From Polaribacter dokdonensis (GTDB lineage: Bacteria > Bacteroidota > Bacteroidia > Flavobacteriales > Flavobacteriaceae): 64,000 nt of DNA. The notes beneath the pieces were generated by a model, which saw nothing but the letters and a program-made list of their open reading frames with translations, searched no databases and had not been told where the DNA came from. The stretch covers positions 2,129,501 to 2,193,500 of the forward strand of contig NZ_CP101505.1 of NCBI RefSeq assembly GCF_024362345.1. Direction: 5' to 3'. The position numbers and the translations under genes were made by a program. Below, in pieces: positions 42,390 through 52,306 of this stretch (position 1 is its first letter; every line of letters begins with the position of its first letter).

Positions 42390-43760
42390 ATGTTAAAGAA
42401 AATACTACCATTAGTTCTATTGGCAACTACTTTCATGTATGCTCAACACTCTGTAAAAGGTGTTATGAGTCCAAAATTAGAATCAGACTGGCTAATTTTA
42501 TACAAATTAGAGGGCACAAAACAGGTATTTGTAAATAACACAAAAATTAAAACCGATAGTGCTTTAATTGGGGGAAAGCAGGAAGCAGTTGGAAGATTTG
42601 AATTTCAGTTACCAGCAACTGCAAAACCAGGTGTTTACAGAGCCACATATAGATTAGAAGGTGCAGGTTTTGTAGATTTTTATTACAATAATGAAGATGT
42701 TACTTTTATTTTTAATCCAGAATATCCACAAGAATCTATAGCTTTTTCAGATAGTGAAGAAAACAAACTGTATCGTAATTATTTAAGTGATATTTCTAAG
42801 GCACAGCAAAGTTTAGATAGTATTCAAGTTGCAGTTTTACAAGACCCAAGTTTAGACTTAGCAGATGCATATAAAAGTGCTTATAGCAATTTAAATAATG
42901 TACAAGCAAAGTACGATAAACTTGCAAAAAACAGGTACATAGCTCCAGTAATAAGTGCAAGCTTAAGAGTAAACTCACCCACAATTTTAAATTCGGTAGA
43001 TGCTTATTTATCAAGTATAAAAGCAACCTTTTTTGATCGATTAGATTTCTCTAATAAAATATTAAGAAATTCTTCTTTTCTAACAAATAGAACTTTAGAT
43101 TACATTTTCTATATTAATTATTCAGATGATTTAGCTGAGCAACAGAAGTTATATAAAAAGTCTGTTAATACTGTGCTTTCTAAAATTTCTGATAAAAGCT
43201 ACAAGAGAGATATTATAGAGTTTTTGGTAGATCAATTTGAAGCCTCTAAAAACATAGAAATTATAGATTTCTTATTTAAAGAACATTATAGCAAATTACC
43301 TGTTGCTATACAAAATGCTAAGTTCAAAAAAGAAAAAGAGGCATTGTTTGCCACAGAAATTGGTAGGACTGCTCCAGATTTTTCTTGGACAGAGAATGGG
43401 AAAGGATTTAAACTTTCTACTCTAAATGATGCAAAGCATTATGTGTTGGTATTTTGGAGCACAAGTTGTTCTCATTGCTTAAGAGAAATTCCTCAATTGC
43501 ACAGTTACATGAAACCGAAATCGAACATTAAAGTAGTTGCGTTTGCTTTAGAAAAAGAAGCTTTTGTTTGGGAAACATATAAAAAAGCAAACTTAAGTGG
43601 TTGGCACAATGTATTAGGCTTAAATAAATGGGAAAATAAGACAGCAAGAACTTATCAAATAAATGCAACACCAACTTATTTTATTTTAGACAAGAATAAA
43701 AAAATTGTTGCAAAACCAAATGATATTAATGATGTAAAGGCTTTTATAGAGAAACTTTAA
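42390..43760 (+). CDS. exported TlpA-type thioredoxin-like protein
   Basis: A 456-residue periplasmic protein: a signal peptide (residues 1-18), an N-terminal beta domain of the DUF4369 type (about 20-115, VKGVMSPKLESDWLILYKLE), a helical middle and a C-terminal thioredoxin fold (about 325-456). The redox site is C360-S-H-C363 (STSCSHCLREIP), and cis-Pro428 (ATPTYF) is in place. TlpA/ResA proteins reduce disulfides in exported proteins, including apocytochromes. No cytochrome maturation gene is nearby. It overlaps the convergent yraN gene by 4 bp. Confidence 0.9.
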   Translation: MLKKILPLVLLATTFMYAQHSVKGVMSPKLESDWLILYKLEGTKQVFVNNTKIKTDSALIGGKQEAVGRFEFQLPATAKPGVYRATYRLEGAGFVDFYYNNEDVTFIFNPEYPQESIAFSDSEENKLYRNYLSDISKAQQSLDSIQVAVLQDPSLDLADAYKSAYSNLNNVQAKYDKLAKNRYIAPVISASLRVNSPTILNSVDAYLSSIKATFFDRLDFSNKILRNSSFLTNRTLDYIFYINYSDDLAEQQKLYKKSVNTVLSKISDKSYKRDIIEFLVDQFEASKNIEIIDFLFKEHYSKLPVAIQNAKFKKEKEALFATEIGRTAPDFSWTENGKGFKLSTLNDAKHYVLVFWSTSCSHCLREIPQLHSYMKPKSNIKVVAFALEKEAFVWETYKKANLSGWHNVLGLNKWENKTARTYQINATPTYFILDKNKKIVAKPNDINDVKAFIEKL

Positions 43761-44116
43761 AAATGTAGAAAAGCATCTTTAAGGTGTTCTATTTTAGTTT
43801 CTTTTTTATTGGTGATAATAGCAATTATATCAAAACGAACTTCAACATCTAAATCGTTATTATTAACATAAAAATCTATTGCAGAAGTTAGCAATTTTAT
43901 TTTCTTCGGATTTACAAAGTCTTGAGGGTTTCCAAAATATGCAGAAGTTCTAGTTTTAACTTCTACAGCAACAAGAGTATCATCTTTTTGAGCAATGATA
44001 TCTACTTCAGCTTTTAAATACCTGTAGTTCTTTTCAAGAATTGTATATTCATTATTGATTAAAAAATCGATGGCTAGTTGCTCTCCTTTTTTACCAAGTT
44101 CATTATGTTGTGCCAT
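43757..44116 (-). CDS. YraN family (UPF0102) nuclease-like protein
   Basis: A 119-residue protein with the PD-(D/E)xK-type pattern of YraN: LGKKGEQLAIDFLINNEYTI at the N-terminus, KNYRYLKAEVDIIAQKDDT with the Glu and Asp, and VAVEVKTRTS with the Glu and Lys. The function of YraN in bacteria is unclear; a Holliday-junction-resolvase-like fold is predicted. Its 4-bp overlap with the convergent TlpA-like gene is at the 3' ends. It is divergent from an AraC gene, with 36 bp between start codons. Confidence 0.9.
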   Translation of the reverse strand: MAQHNELGKKGEQLAIDFLINNEYTILEKNYRYLKAEVDIIAQKDDTLVAVEVKTRTSAYFGNPQDFVNPKKIKLLTSAIDFYVNNNDLDVEVRFDIIAIITNKKETKIEHLKDAFLHF

Positions 44117-44140
44117 AATGTGAAATTACAAATTATTGAC

Positions 44141-44148
44141 TATTTTTA
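44141..44148 (+). promoter_or_regulatory. possible -7 promoter box of the AraC gene at 44153
   Basis: TATTTTTA is close to TAnnTTTG and ends 4 bp before the ATG. If used, the message would be leaderless. The divergent intergenic space is just 36 bp, which leaves little room for other promoters. Confidence 0.3.
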
Positions 44149-44152
44149 GAAG

Positions 44153-45325
44153 ATGAATTTTCCTTTTGGTTTTGGACAAAAAAGCTCATTACTTTTAATT
44201 TTCTTTTTTCATGGCATTGTATTTTCACTACTACTTTTAAGAAAAGGAATTTTATACAATAATAAAGCTAGTAAATGGCTTAGTTTCTTATTGTTTTTAT
44301 GTGCTATGTACATTGCTCCATATATGTTAGGCTATGCTAATTGGTATGCAAATAAAGTTACTATAGAGATTTTATTTTTTATACCATTTATGCAGGTGTT
44401 ATTAATAGGGCCAGTCATTTATTTCTACACCAAAAGTTTGTTGAATCCGTCTTTTAAAATTGATAAAAAAGACCGTTTACATTTTATACCAGCTTTACTT
44501 TATTTAGCATACAGTTTAGTTGTTTTTGTTACAGATAAACTTATTCTAGACGAATTTTACTTTTATTCAGATGGTAGAGATAAAGATTTAGCCAATTGGT
44601 ATCAAACAGCAGGAGTAATATCTATGTCTTATTATCTAATATTAAGTTTAAAGCATTATTCAACTTATAAGAAGTTAGTTTTTGATAAAGTTAGTTTTGC
44701 AGATTCTATTTTATTTCAATGGATTCAAAATTTCCTTATCGCCTTTTTATCGATAATTATTTTAAGAGTTTTATTGTTTGTTTTAAATCCTGAATGGGGC
44801 GAATTTGGCAGTCAGTTTTGGCATTATATTGTATTTTCTTTTGTTGTGTTTTATATCTCTATAAATGGATATGCAAATGCAGTTAAAATGTCTTTCTTAA
44901 ATGATGTTAATTCTAAAAACGTAAATGTATTTTCTGAATTAGAAATTGATGATAAACCAAAACAAGAAACACTAAACCAAAAAGAACTCGACCTTTGGAA
45001 AGAAAAAATTCTGCAACTAATTAAGGTTGATAAAATTTACGAAAATCCAAAACTCACACTTTCTGATGTTTCAAAACGCTTAGAAACAAACCCTAAAACA
45101 ATTTCAAATAGTATCAATTCAGGATTTGAGATGAATTTTAATGACTTTATCAACCATTATAGAATTGAGGCTGTAAAAGAAAAATTAAAAAAAGGAGCAC
45201 ATAAAAAATCAACTTTATTAGGCATTGCTTTTGATTGCGGATTCAATAGTAAAGCGACTTTTAACAGAGCTTTCAAAAAAAGCACAGCAGAATCACCCAA
45301 AGACTATTTGCAAAAGTTATCATAG
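44153..45325 (+). CDS. membrane-bound AraC-type transcriptional regulator
   Basis: A 390-residue protein with seven N-terminal hydrophobic helices (to about residue 245) and a C-terminal AraC domain (about 280-388, TLSDVSKRLETNPKTISNSI and LLGIAFDCGFNSKATFNRAF). The sensing part is embedded in the inner membrane. It has the same build as the regulator at 57931-59115, with a nearly identical recognition helix, so the two are paralogues. The serine hydrolase gene 78 bp downstream, past overlapping palindromes, may be its target. Confidence 0.9.
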   Translation: MNFPFGFGQKSSLLLIFFFHGIVFSLLLLRKGILYNNKASKWLSFLLFLCAMYIAPYMLGYANWYANKVTIEILFFIPFMQVLLIGPVIYFYTKSLLNPSFKIDKKDRLHFIPALLYLAYSLVVFVTDKLILDEFYFYSDGRDKDLANWYQTAGVISMSYYLILSLKHYSTYKKLVFDKVSFADSILFQWIQNFLIAFLSIIILRVLLFVLNPEWGEFGSQFWHYIVFSFVVFYISINGYANAVKMSFLNDVNSKNVNVFSELEIDDKPKQETLNQKELDLWKEKILQLIKVDKIYENPKLTLSDVSKRLETNPKTISNSINSGFEMNFNDFINHYRIEAVKEKLKKGAHKKSTLLGIAFDCGFNSKATFNRAFKKSTAESPKDYLQKLS

Positions 45326-45334
45326 AATTGGGTA

Positions 45335-45360
45335 TCAAATCAAGATTTGAAGCGCTTCAA
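45335..45360. promoter_or_regulatory. two overlapping palindromes, candidate operator
   Basis: TCAAATC-AA-GATTTGA (45335-45350) overlaps the perfect 14-bp palindrome TTGAAGCGCTTCAA (45347-45360). Together they occupy the gap between the AraC gene and the serine hydrolase gene, 44 bp before the hydrolase ATG. No T run follows, so an operator or promoter-proximal site is more likely than a terminator. Confidence 0.5.
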
Positions 45361-45403
45361 CTTGCATAATCTTACATCTTTGTATCAAATTAAAAGCACT
45401 CTC

Positions 45404-47518
45404 ATGAAAATTTATATCTCGTTCGTATACCTATTTTTCTCAACTATCGCATTTACTCAAAATGCTCAAATTTCAAAAATAGATTCTATTGTAAATTCTA
45501 AGATTGGCAATAGTGATCCAGCATTATTTGTTGGTGTTGTTAAAGATGGTAAAATCATCTACCAAAAAGCAAAAGGTGTATTAAGCTTGCAACATAATGT
45601 AAAAGCAACTGTAAATTCGGTTTCTAATATTGCATCTACAGCTAAGCAATTTACAGCGCTAATGATTTTAAAATTATCTATAGAAGAGAAGTTAGATTTA
45701 GAAGACGATATCAGAAAATATTTACCTTCTTTTTATCCTAATGTAAAAGAGAAAATAAGAATTAGGCACTTGCTAAATCATACAAGTGGTATTAGAGATT
45801 TTTACGATTTAATGAGTATTCAGCAAAACCCTTGGTGGAGAAGAGAAGGCTTAGACAATAAAGATGCACTAGAGCTCTTAGAAAAACAAGAAGATTTAGG
45901 GTTTAAACCAGGTTCTAGATATATGTATAGCAATTCTGGCTATACAATTTTAACTAAGATTATTGAGGAGGCTTCAGGAGAAGAATTTCATAAATATTCT
46001 AAGAATTTCTTCGAAAATATGGGCATGAAAAGTACGCAATTTTTAGAGGATTACATGTACGTAATTCCTAATCAATCTTTGCCATATTCAGATTGGGGAG
46101 ATGGAGTTTGGCAACAATACCCAATGATTACGAATTTATTTGGAGATGGATTTTTATTTACATCTATAAAAGATCAGATGGTTTTTGAACAAGCTGTACA
46201 GAATGCAAATTATAACAATAACAGATTGTTAATTGAAAGTCAGCAACCAATAAAAAATAGCGAAATTAAAACCTATGGTTTTGGTTTAGAGTTAGAAAAC
46301 AGATTGTATAGAAAAGCTGTGCATCATTCAGGAGGTACAGGTTCTTATCACTCACAAATGGTGCGTTTTCCTGATGATAAATTAACCGTTTTTGTAATGA
46401 GTTCTAATAGTAAAATTTGGAGTGGCTATATAGCAGATGAAATTGCAAAGGAGTTTTTATCGCCTGCTAAAATTCAGAAAAAGTATGATGAAGAATTAAA
46501 TGAAGCTTTAGCATTAACCTCTAATGAAATTGTTGGTCAATATAAATCTGAAGGAGAATATTTAATTAGAATTATAAAGAAGAACAACGCTTTATTTTGG
46601 CGAAATGGAAACAATAATCCTATTGAATTAATTAAAGAAACCAATACTATTTACAGAAAAAAAAGATCACCAAAGAACAAGGTTGGCTTTTTTGAAGATA
46701 AAATGATTTCTTTTTATGATAATGGAAAAACGTATAAGTATGAGAAAATTGCTTATGAAAAACCAACTTTAGCAGATTTAGAAAGTTATGAAGGTCATTA
46801 CTTTAGTAGAGAGCTAGATGTAGAATTTGAACTGTTTTTAAACGACAAATACGAATTATATATTTCTAGAGATGAGTGGAAAAAAGATAGAAAAGTAGAA
46901 GTTCTAAATAGAAATGAACTTTTGGTAAATGACTATATTTTAAAAATTGAAAGAGACCAATTTAATAGAGTTACAGAAATTCTTTTAACCACAAATAGAG
47001 TTTTAAATAATAGGTTTATTAAGAAATCTAATTTAAAGTTTCAACCAAAAATTAAAACAGAAAATGGTTCAATAAATGTAACTACTATAGGCTCTAGAAA
47101 AGGCAATTCGTCTCAAATTTTACTTACCAAAAATTATGAGAATGGAAACGAAATATGGTCTCAGCAATTTGGTGGTAAAAGTTATGATAAAGCAAGTTCT
47201 ATTTTAGCAACAGATGATGGCTACTTAATTATTGGATCTACCAGTTCTTATGGCAAAGGAAACTATGATATGTTTGTGATTAAAACAGATAAAAAGGGAA
47301 AGAAAGTGTGGCAAAATACATATGGAGGTTTCTATAATGAATATGGTTATTCAGCAGAAAAAACAAAAAATGGATATATAATTAAGGGAACCATTCAAAA
47401 CTGCACCTCAAATTCAGATGTATTTAATAGAACTTGTACAACCAATGTTTGGTTTGTTACTATTGATAAAAAGGGAAAAGAGTTATCTAATAAAGTTTTA
47501 GAAGAAATAGAAATCTAA
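45404..47518 (+). CDS. exported serine hydrolase (beta-lactamase/penicillin-binding type) with C-terminal repeat region
   Basis: The ATG at 45404 gives 704 residues with a signal peptide (MKIYISFVYLFFSTIAFTQ); the TTG at 45347 would be in the palindrome. The class C beta-lactamase-like domain spans about 20-360: S78-TA-K81, Y175-S-N177 and H308-S-G310. Such enzymes hydrolyse esters, peptides or lactams. A mid-section (about 380-560) is of unknown fold. The last 110 residues carry propeller-like repeats (ATDDGYLIIGSTSSYGKGNY, then DKKGKKVWQNTYGG). This combination is unusual in length. It ends overlapping the LD-carboxypeptidase gene by 4 bp. Confidence 0.86.
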   Translation: MKIYISFVYLFFSTIAFTQNAQISKIDSIVNSKIGNSDPALFVGVVKDGKIIYQKAKGVLSLQHNVKATVNSVSNIASTAKQFTALMILKLSIEEKLDLEDDIRKYLPSFYPNVKEKIRIRHLLNHTSGIRDFYDLMSIQQNPWWRREGLDNKDALELLEKQEDLGFKPGSRYMYSNSGYTILTKIIEEASGEEFHKYSKNFFENMGMKSTQFLEDYMYVIPNQSLPYSDWGDGVWQQYPMITNLFGDGFLFTSIKDQMVFEQAVQNANYNNNRLLIESQQPIKNSEIKTYGFGLELENRLYRKAVHHSGGTGSYHSQMVRFPDDKLTVFVMSSNSKIWSGYIADEIAKEFLSPAKIQKKYDEELNEALALTSNEIVGQYKSEGEYLIRIIKKNNALFWRNGNNNPIELIKETNTIYRKKRSPKNKVGFFEDKMISFYDNGKTYKYEKIAYEKPTLADLESYEGHYFSRELDVEFELFLNDKYELYISRDEWKKDRKVEVLNRNELLVNDYILKIERDQFNRVTEILLTTNRVLNNRFIKKSNLKFQPKIKTENGSINVTTIGSRKGNSSQILLTKNYENGNEIWSQQFGGKSYDKASSILATDDGYLIIGSTSSYGKGNYDMFVIKTDKKGKKVWQNTYGGFYNEYGYSAEKTKNGYIIKGTIQNCTSNSDVFNRTCTTNVWFVTIDKKGKELSNKVLEEIEI

Positions 47519-48498
47519 TAAAAAGAAAAAATAGATGTTTCTTTAGTAATATTAATTTTTAAAGTTCTTCCAAAAATTAAGGCTCTATTATCTGCTTCAT
47601 GACCTGCAGGAAAATTAAAAATTACGGGTATGTTTTTTGGAACAACATCTAAAATAAGTTGTTCTATAGAACTACCCCATTTTGTAGAGTTTTTCTTAAT
47701 TAAAGACATGTCACCTATAACTACTGCACTTAAATTTTTAAAATAGCCAGCTCGTTTTAAGCTTTGTAACATTCTATCTATGGCATATTTATATTCCCCA
47801 ATTTCTTCTATAAATAGAATTTTATTATCTGTATGCATTTGGCTTTTAGAACCTAACATAGAGGCTTGTATTGCTAAATTTCCACCAATCAATTCACCTT
47901 CCAAACTTGTTTTGCCTAAGGTTCTATTGTAGCTTGAGTTTTTAATGGAATAGGATATATCATCTCCAAAGAGAGCTGCTTTAAAACTAGTTATAGTTTT
48001 TTCAATTTCTTCAGGTTTTTGCTCAAGACTTGTTGCCATCATAGCATGTAAACTCTGTACACCTAGGTTATTAACATGATTGTGAAAGGCAGTTATATCA
48101 GAATAACCAATAATCCATTTAGGATTATTTTTAAAGTTGGTAAAATCTAATGCATCTAAAATTCTTACAGAACCATAACCACCTCTAGCAGCCCAAATTG
48201 CTTTAATACTATCATTATCTAAAGCATCTTGAAAATCTTTACAACGTTCATTATCAGTTCCTGCAAAATGATTGTTTTTATTGTAAATATTCTTTCCAAT
48301 AACCACATGTAATCCCCAACTTTCAGCCAATTGTTTGGCTTTTAAAATAGTAGCTTGTCTATTTTTTAAAATACCTGCAGGAGCTACAATTGCAATAGTA
48401 TCTCCAGCTTTTAGAAAAGGTGGAGTAATCATTTGTTCTTGAGCATGTGTAAACATACAGGTTATTAAAAGTAAAAAGATATAAATCCTATTCGTCAT
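47515..48498 (-). CDS. S66 family muramoyl-tetrapeptide LD-carboxypeptidase, exported
   Basis: An ATG at 48498 gives 327 residues and a signal peptide (MTNRIYIFLLLITCMFTHAQ); an ATG 6 bp earlier and a TTG at 48528 are alternatives. The catalytic Ser lies in WIIGYSDITAFHN, the Glu region is LEGELIGGN, and the His in AGHEADNRALI. Family members trim the terminal D-Ala from muropeptide tetrapeptides for wall recycling. Most are cytoplasmic, so the clear signal peptide is a feature of this copy. It overlaps the upstream barrel-like gene by 11 bp. Confidence 0.88.
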   Translation of the reverse strand: MTNRIYIFLLLITCMFTHAQEQMITPPFLKAGDTIAIVAPAGILKNRQATILKAKQLAESWGLHVVIGKNIYNKNNHFAGTDNERCKDFQDALDNDSIKAIWAARGGYGSVRILDALDFTNFKNNPKWIIGYSDITAFHNHVNNLGVQSLHAMMATSLEQKPEEIEKTITSFKAALFGDDISYSIKNSSYNRTLGKTSLEGELIGGNLAIQASMLGSKSQMHTDNKILFIEEIGEYKYAIDRMLQSLKRAGYFKNLSAVVIGDMSLIKKNSTKWGSSIEQLILDVVPKNIPVIFNFPAGHEADNRALIFGRTLKINITKETSIFSFY

Positions 48499-49105
48499 TT
48501 GCATAAATTTTGTGCCAACCCAAACCAAAAGTTAGGCCTAAACCAACATATGATCTTTTAGCAATATTTGCATGTAATTTAAAACCTATAGACCTACCAA
48601 AACTAGTAGGTTTACCAACAGGAATCAAACCATATAAAACTCTAAATCGTTTTTTTTTATTTTTAAACCAACTAATACCAGCTTCAATAGGAAAACCAAC
48701 ATAATCTATGGTTAAATTATCGTTCTCAAAACTTTTATCATAAGAAGCGTAAGAAATTCCTCCAGAAAAATGATACGAAAATCCATCTTCTATATATCTT
48801 TTTCCATATAACAGTGAGTATTCTGTCATGGTTTCACTTTCTATATTGATTGGAAATATTAAAAAGAATTCAATTTTTTTAATGTTGATGACTTGTAATG
48901 CTCTAAATGTGAATAGATCATTTTTTTTCTGATAATTTATAGAACCACCTACTGTAAACCCTTTAACAAATCCATTTGAGTAACCCAAGCTAAAATCACC
49001 AAAAACAATTGGATTTGGTTTTAGGCTTAAGCTATCTAAATTTTCTTGAGCTTTTAACGTTGAAAAAATCAACAAAAAGACAACAAGTAGTATTTGTTTT
49101 AACAT
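48488..49105 (-). CDS. probable outer-membrane beta-barrel protein, unknown function
   Basis: The ATG at 49105 starts a signal peptide (MLKQILLVVFLLIFSTLKAQ) and gives 205 residues; an ATG at 49129 is an alternative. The mature protein shows alternating aromatic and polar strands with glycine-rich turns (GDFSLGYSNGFVKGFTVGGS, YGLIPVGKPTSFGRSIGFKL), typical of small outer-membrane barrels. No named family is recognised. It overlaps the S66 carboxypeptidase gene, which suggests joint expression and perhaps an envelope role. Confidence 0.7.
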   Translation of the reverse strand: MLKQILLVVFLLIFSTLKAQENLDSLSLKPNPIVFGDFSLGYSNGFVKGFTVGGSINYQKKNDLFTFRALQVINIKKIEFFLIFPINIESETMTEYSLLYGKRYIEDGFSYHFSGGISYASYDKSFENDNLTIDYVGFPIEAGISWFKNKKKRFRVLYGLIPVGKPTSFGRSIGFKLHANIAKRSYVGLGLTFGLGWHKIYANDE

Positions 49106-49196
49106 TAAAAAGATTATTCGTTTATGCATTACCGTGTTTAAAAAACACCCAATGTAAATGTATCAATTTTCGATGGTTTTTAAAACCATGTTTTCG

Positions 49197-49204
49197 TACT
49201 TTTG
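49197..49204 (+). promoter_or_regulatory. -7 promoter box of metG
   Basis: TACTTTTG matches TAnnTTTG, 39 bp before the metG ATG at 49244. It overlaps the upstream TTG extension (49202) of the frame, so the ATG is the better start. Confidence 0.5.
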
Positions 49205-49243
49205 TACCTTCAAAAATTATTCCAAAAAATTAAGAGAAACACT

Positions 49244-51298
49244 ATGAGTGCTCCAAAAAGATATACAATTACAGCAGCTTTACCCTATACAAATGGTCCA
49301 ATTCATATTGGTCATTTAGCAGGGGTTTATGTACCTGCAGATATTTACGCACGTTATTTACGTTTAAAAGGTAAAGACGTAGCCTATATTTCTGGTTCAG
49401 ATGAACATGGAGTTGCAATACCAATGAGAGCAAAAAAAGAGGGTGTTTCTCCACAAAATATTATAGATAAGTATCATACTATTATTAAAAAATCTTTTGA
49501 AGATTTTGGTATTTCTTTTGATAACTACTCTAGAACATCAGCAGAAATTCACCATAAAACTGCTTCAGATTTTTTTGTGAAAATGTACAATGAAGGTGAT
49601 TTTGTAGAAGAGGTTACTGCACAATTGTATGATGCTGAAGCAGACCAATTTTTAGCAGACAGATTTGTTGTTGGTACTTGTCCAAAATGTGGTTTTGAAG
49701 AAAGTTATGGAGATCAATGTGAAAATTGTGGTACAAGTCATAATGCAACAGATTTAATTAATCCTAAATCTGTAATAACTGGTAATGTACCAACTGTAAA
49801 AGAAACAAAACATTGGTTTTTGCCTTTAGATAAACATGAAGATTTTCTAAGAAAATGGATTTTAGAAGGGCATAAAAAAGATTGGAAACCAAATGTGTAT
49901 GGCCAAGTAAAATCTTGGGTAGATGATGGTTTAAGGCCAAGAGCTGTAACTAGAGACTTAGATTGGGGAATTCCTGTGCCTGTAGAAGGTGCAGAAGGTA
50001 AAGTGCTGTATGTTTGGTTTGATGCACCTATTGGGTATATCTCATCAACCAAAGAATGGGCTGCAAGAGAAGGTAAAAATTGGGAAGATTACTGGAAAAA
50101 GGATGATACTAAATTGGTGCATTTTATAGGGAAAGACAACATTGTTTTTCACTGTATTATTTTTCCAAGTATGTTAAAAGCACATGGAGATTATATTTTA
50201 CCTGATAATGTACCTGCCAATGAATTTTTAAATTTAGAAGGCAATAAATTATCAACCTCTAAAAACTGGGCAGTTTGGTTGCATGAGTATTTAGAAGACT
50301 TTCCAAATCAGCAAGATGTTTTGCGTTACACATTAACTGCAAATGCACCAGAAAGCAAAGACAACGATTTTACTTGGAAAGATTTTCAGGCAAAAAATAA
50401 CAATGAGTTGGTTGCCATTTTTGGTAACTTTATTAATAGAGTTGTAGTTTTAACTAACAAATATTATTCAGGAATTGTACCTACACCAAATGATTTTACA
50501 GAAGTAGATGAAGATGTTTTAGCTGCTGTAAAAGAGTTTCCAAACGTAATTGGTAAATCTGTAGAAAGATATAGGTTTAGAGAAGCAAGTCAAGAATTAA
50601 TGAACTTGGCAAGATTGGGTAACAAGTATTTAGCAGATGAAGAACCTTGGAAGGTTATTAAGGTTGATGAAGAACGTGTACAAACAATTATGTATGTAGC
50701 TTTGCAAATATCTGCAGCATTAGCAGTGGTTGCAGAGCCATTTTTACCATTTACATCAACAAAATTAAAAGGTATTCTAAATTTAGAAGCCTCTATTTCT
50801 TGGGATGATATTTCTGATAAGAATGTTCTAATTGAAGCAGCACATCAAATAAATAAAGGAGAATTGTTATTCTCTAAAATAGAAGATAAAACTATTGATG
50901 CTCAATTAGAAAAACTACAAGCTACAAAATTGGCAAATGAACAAGAAAACAAAGTAGTTGAGCCTCAAAAAGAAACTGTAGAGTTTGATGATTTTACCAA
51001 ATTAGATATTAGAATTGGTACCATTTTAGAAGCTGAAAAAGTAGCAAAAACTAAAAAATTGTTGAAACTTAAGGTTGATGTTGGTATAGATACAAGAACC
51101 ATTGTTTCTGGTATTGCAGAAAGCTTTTCTCCACAAGACATCATTGGTCAACAGGTTTCTGTTTTGGTAAACTTAGCACCAAGAAAAATTAGAGGAGTAG
51201 AAAGTCAAGGAATGATTTTAATGACAGATACTCCAGATGGTAAATTGGCTTTTGTAGAACCAGAAAAAGCAGTTAAAAACGGTCAAGCAGTGAGCTAA
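49244..51298 (+). CDS. metG: methionyl-tRNA synthetase
   Basis: MetG charges initiator and elongator tRNA-Met. The 684 residues (ATG at 49244) carry the class I HIGH motif (PIHIGHLAG), a zinc knuckle with C-x2-C and C-x2-C ([18 protein letters not shown]), the KMSKS equivalent NKLSTSKN, an anticodon-binding domain, and a C-terminal tRNA-binding OB domain ([17 protein letters not shown], about 580-684) that dimerises the enzyme. Length and order are standard. It is followed without gap by the HDAC-type gene (1-bp overlap). Confidence 0.97.
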   Translation: MSAPKRYTITAALPYTNGPIHIGHLAGVYVPADIYARYLRLKGKDVAYISGSDEHGVAIPMRAKKEGVSPQNIIDKYHTIIKKSFEDFGISFDNYSRTSAEIHHKTASDFFVKMYNEGDFVEEVTAQLYDAEADQFLADRFVVGTCPKCGFEESYGDQCENCGTSHNATDLINPKSVITGNVPTVKETKHWFLPLDKHEDFLRKWILEGHKKDWKPNVYGQVKSWVDDGLRPRAVTRDLDWGIPVPVEGAEGKVLYVWFDAPIGYISSTKEWAAREGKNWEDYWKKDDTKLVHFIGKDNIVFHCIIFPSMLKAHGDYILPDNVPANEFLNLEGNKLSTSKNWAVWLHEYLEDFPNQQDVLRYTLTANAPESKDNDFTWKDFQAKNNNELVAIFGNFINRVVVLTNKYYSGIVPTPNDFTEVDEDVLAAVKEFPNVIGKSVERYRFREASQELMNLARLGNKYLADEEPWKVIKVDEERVQTIMYVALQISAALAVVAEPFLPFTSTKLKGILNLEASISWDDISDKNVLIEAAHQINKGELLFSKIEDKTIDAQLEKLQATKLANEQENKVVEPQKETVEFDDFTKLDIRIGTILEAEKVAKTKKLLKLKVDVGIDTRTIVSGIAESFSPQDIIGQQVSVLVNLAPRKIRGVESQGMILMTDTPDGKLAFVEPEKAVKNGQAVS

Positions 51299-52200
51299 TG
51301 TTAAAGATAGCACATCACCCTATTTATCATCACCCTTTAAAAGAAGGGCATCGTTTTCCGATGATAAAATACGATTTGCTACCTGAACAACTCTTATACG
51401 AAGGTACTTGTACAGCTGATAATTTTTTTGAACCAGAAATACCAGATAACAAGCATTTTTTTACAGTTCATGAGCCAGAATATTTTTTCGATTTATTAAA
51501 TATTACCTTAGATGGAAAAGCAGCAAGAAAAATAGGTTTTCCTCTTTCTGAAGTACTCATAGAAAGAGAAATGGTTATTGCAGATGGCACAATGAAAGCC
51601 TCTGAATTTGCTTTGCAAAATGGAATTGCCATGAATATAGCAGGAGGCACACATCATGCTTTTTCTAATAGAGGAGAAGCTTTTTGTATGTTAAATGACC
51701 AAGCAATTGGTGCTAAGTATCTTCAAAATAAAAATCTTGTAAATAAAATACTCATTGTAGATTTAGACGTACATCAAGGAAATGGAACAGCAGAAATTTT
51801 TAAAAATGATGCTTCTGTTTTTACGTTTTCTATGCATGGTAAAAGTAACTATCCTTTTGTTAAAGAAAAATCAGATTTAGATATTGCTTTAGAAAACGAC
51901 ACAAATGATGATGAATTTATATCAATTTTAAAACAAACCTTACCTAGATTAATTGCCCAAGAACAACCAGATTTTATTTATTATTTATGTGGTGTAGATG
52001 TTTTAGCTACAGATAAATTAGGAAAACTTGGTATGAGTTTAGAAGGTTGTGCAGCAAGAGATGAGTATGTTCTACAAACTTGTTTTGATAAGAGAATACC
52101 TGTTATGTGTTCTATGGGTGGTGGTTATTCTAAAGATGTAAATAGAGTAGTAGAGGCACATTCTAATACATTTCGTTTAGCACAAGAGATTTTTTTCTAG
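51298..52200 (+). CDS. histone deacetylase superfamily protein
   Basis: A 300-residue zinc amidohydrolase of the HDAC/AcuC superfamily. The general-base His pair is H119-H120 (GGTHHAFSNRG), and the zinc ligands are D157 and H159 (DLDVHQGNGT) and D234 (CGVDVLATD). Bacterial members deacetylate polyamines, acetoin-related or lysine substrates; this short version resembles class IV. The ATG overlaps the metG stop (TAATG), so the two are translationally coupled, with no clear functional link. Confidence 0.9.
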   Translation: MLKIAHHPIYHHPLKEGHRFPMIKYDLLPEQLLYEGTCTADNFFEPEIPDNKHFFTVHEPEYFFDLLNITLDGKAARKIGFPLSEVLIEREMVIADGTMKASEFALQNGIAMNIAGGTHHAFSNRGEAFCMLNDQAIGAKYLQNKNLVNKILIVDLDVHQGNGTAEIFKNDASVFTFSMHGKSNYPFVKEKSDLDIALENDTNDDEFISILKQTLPRLIAQEQPDFIYYLCGVDVLATDKLGKLGMSLEGCAARDEYVLQTCFDKRIPVMCSMGGGYSKDVNRVVEAHSNTFRLAQEIFF

Positions 52201-52306
52201 CTCAATAATTGTATAACTTTACTTGAAATGGAGTAACTTTTATTCTATTTGAGTTAATAAAAGCCTTGAAATAATCTTTACTTTGATAAAAATTAAAAAA
52301 CCAAAA

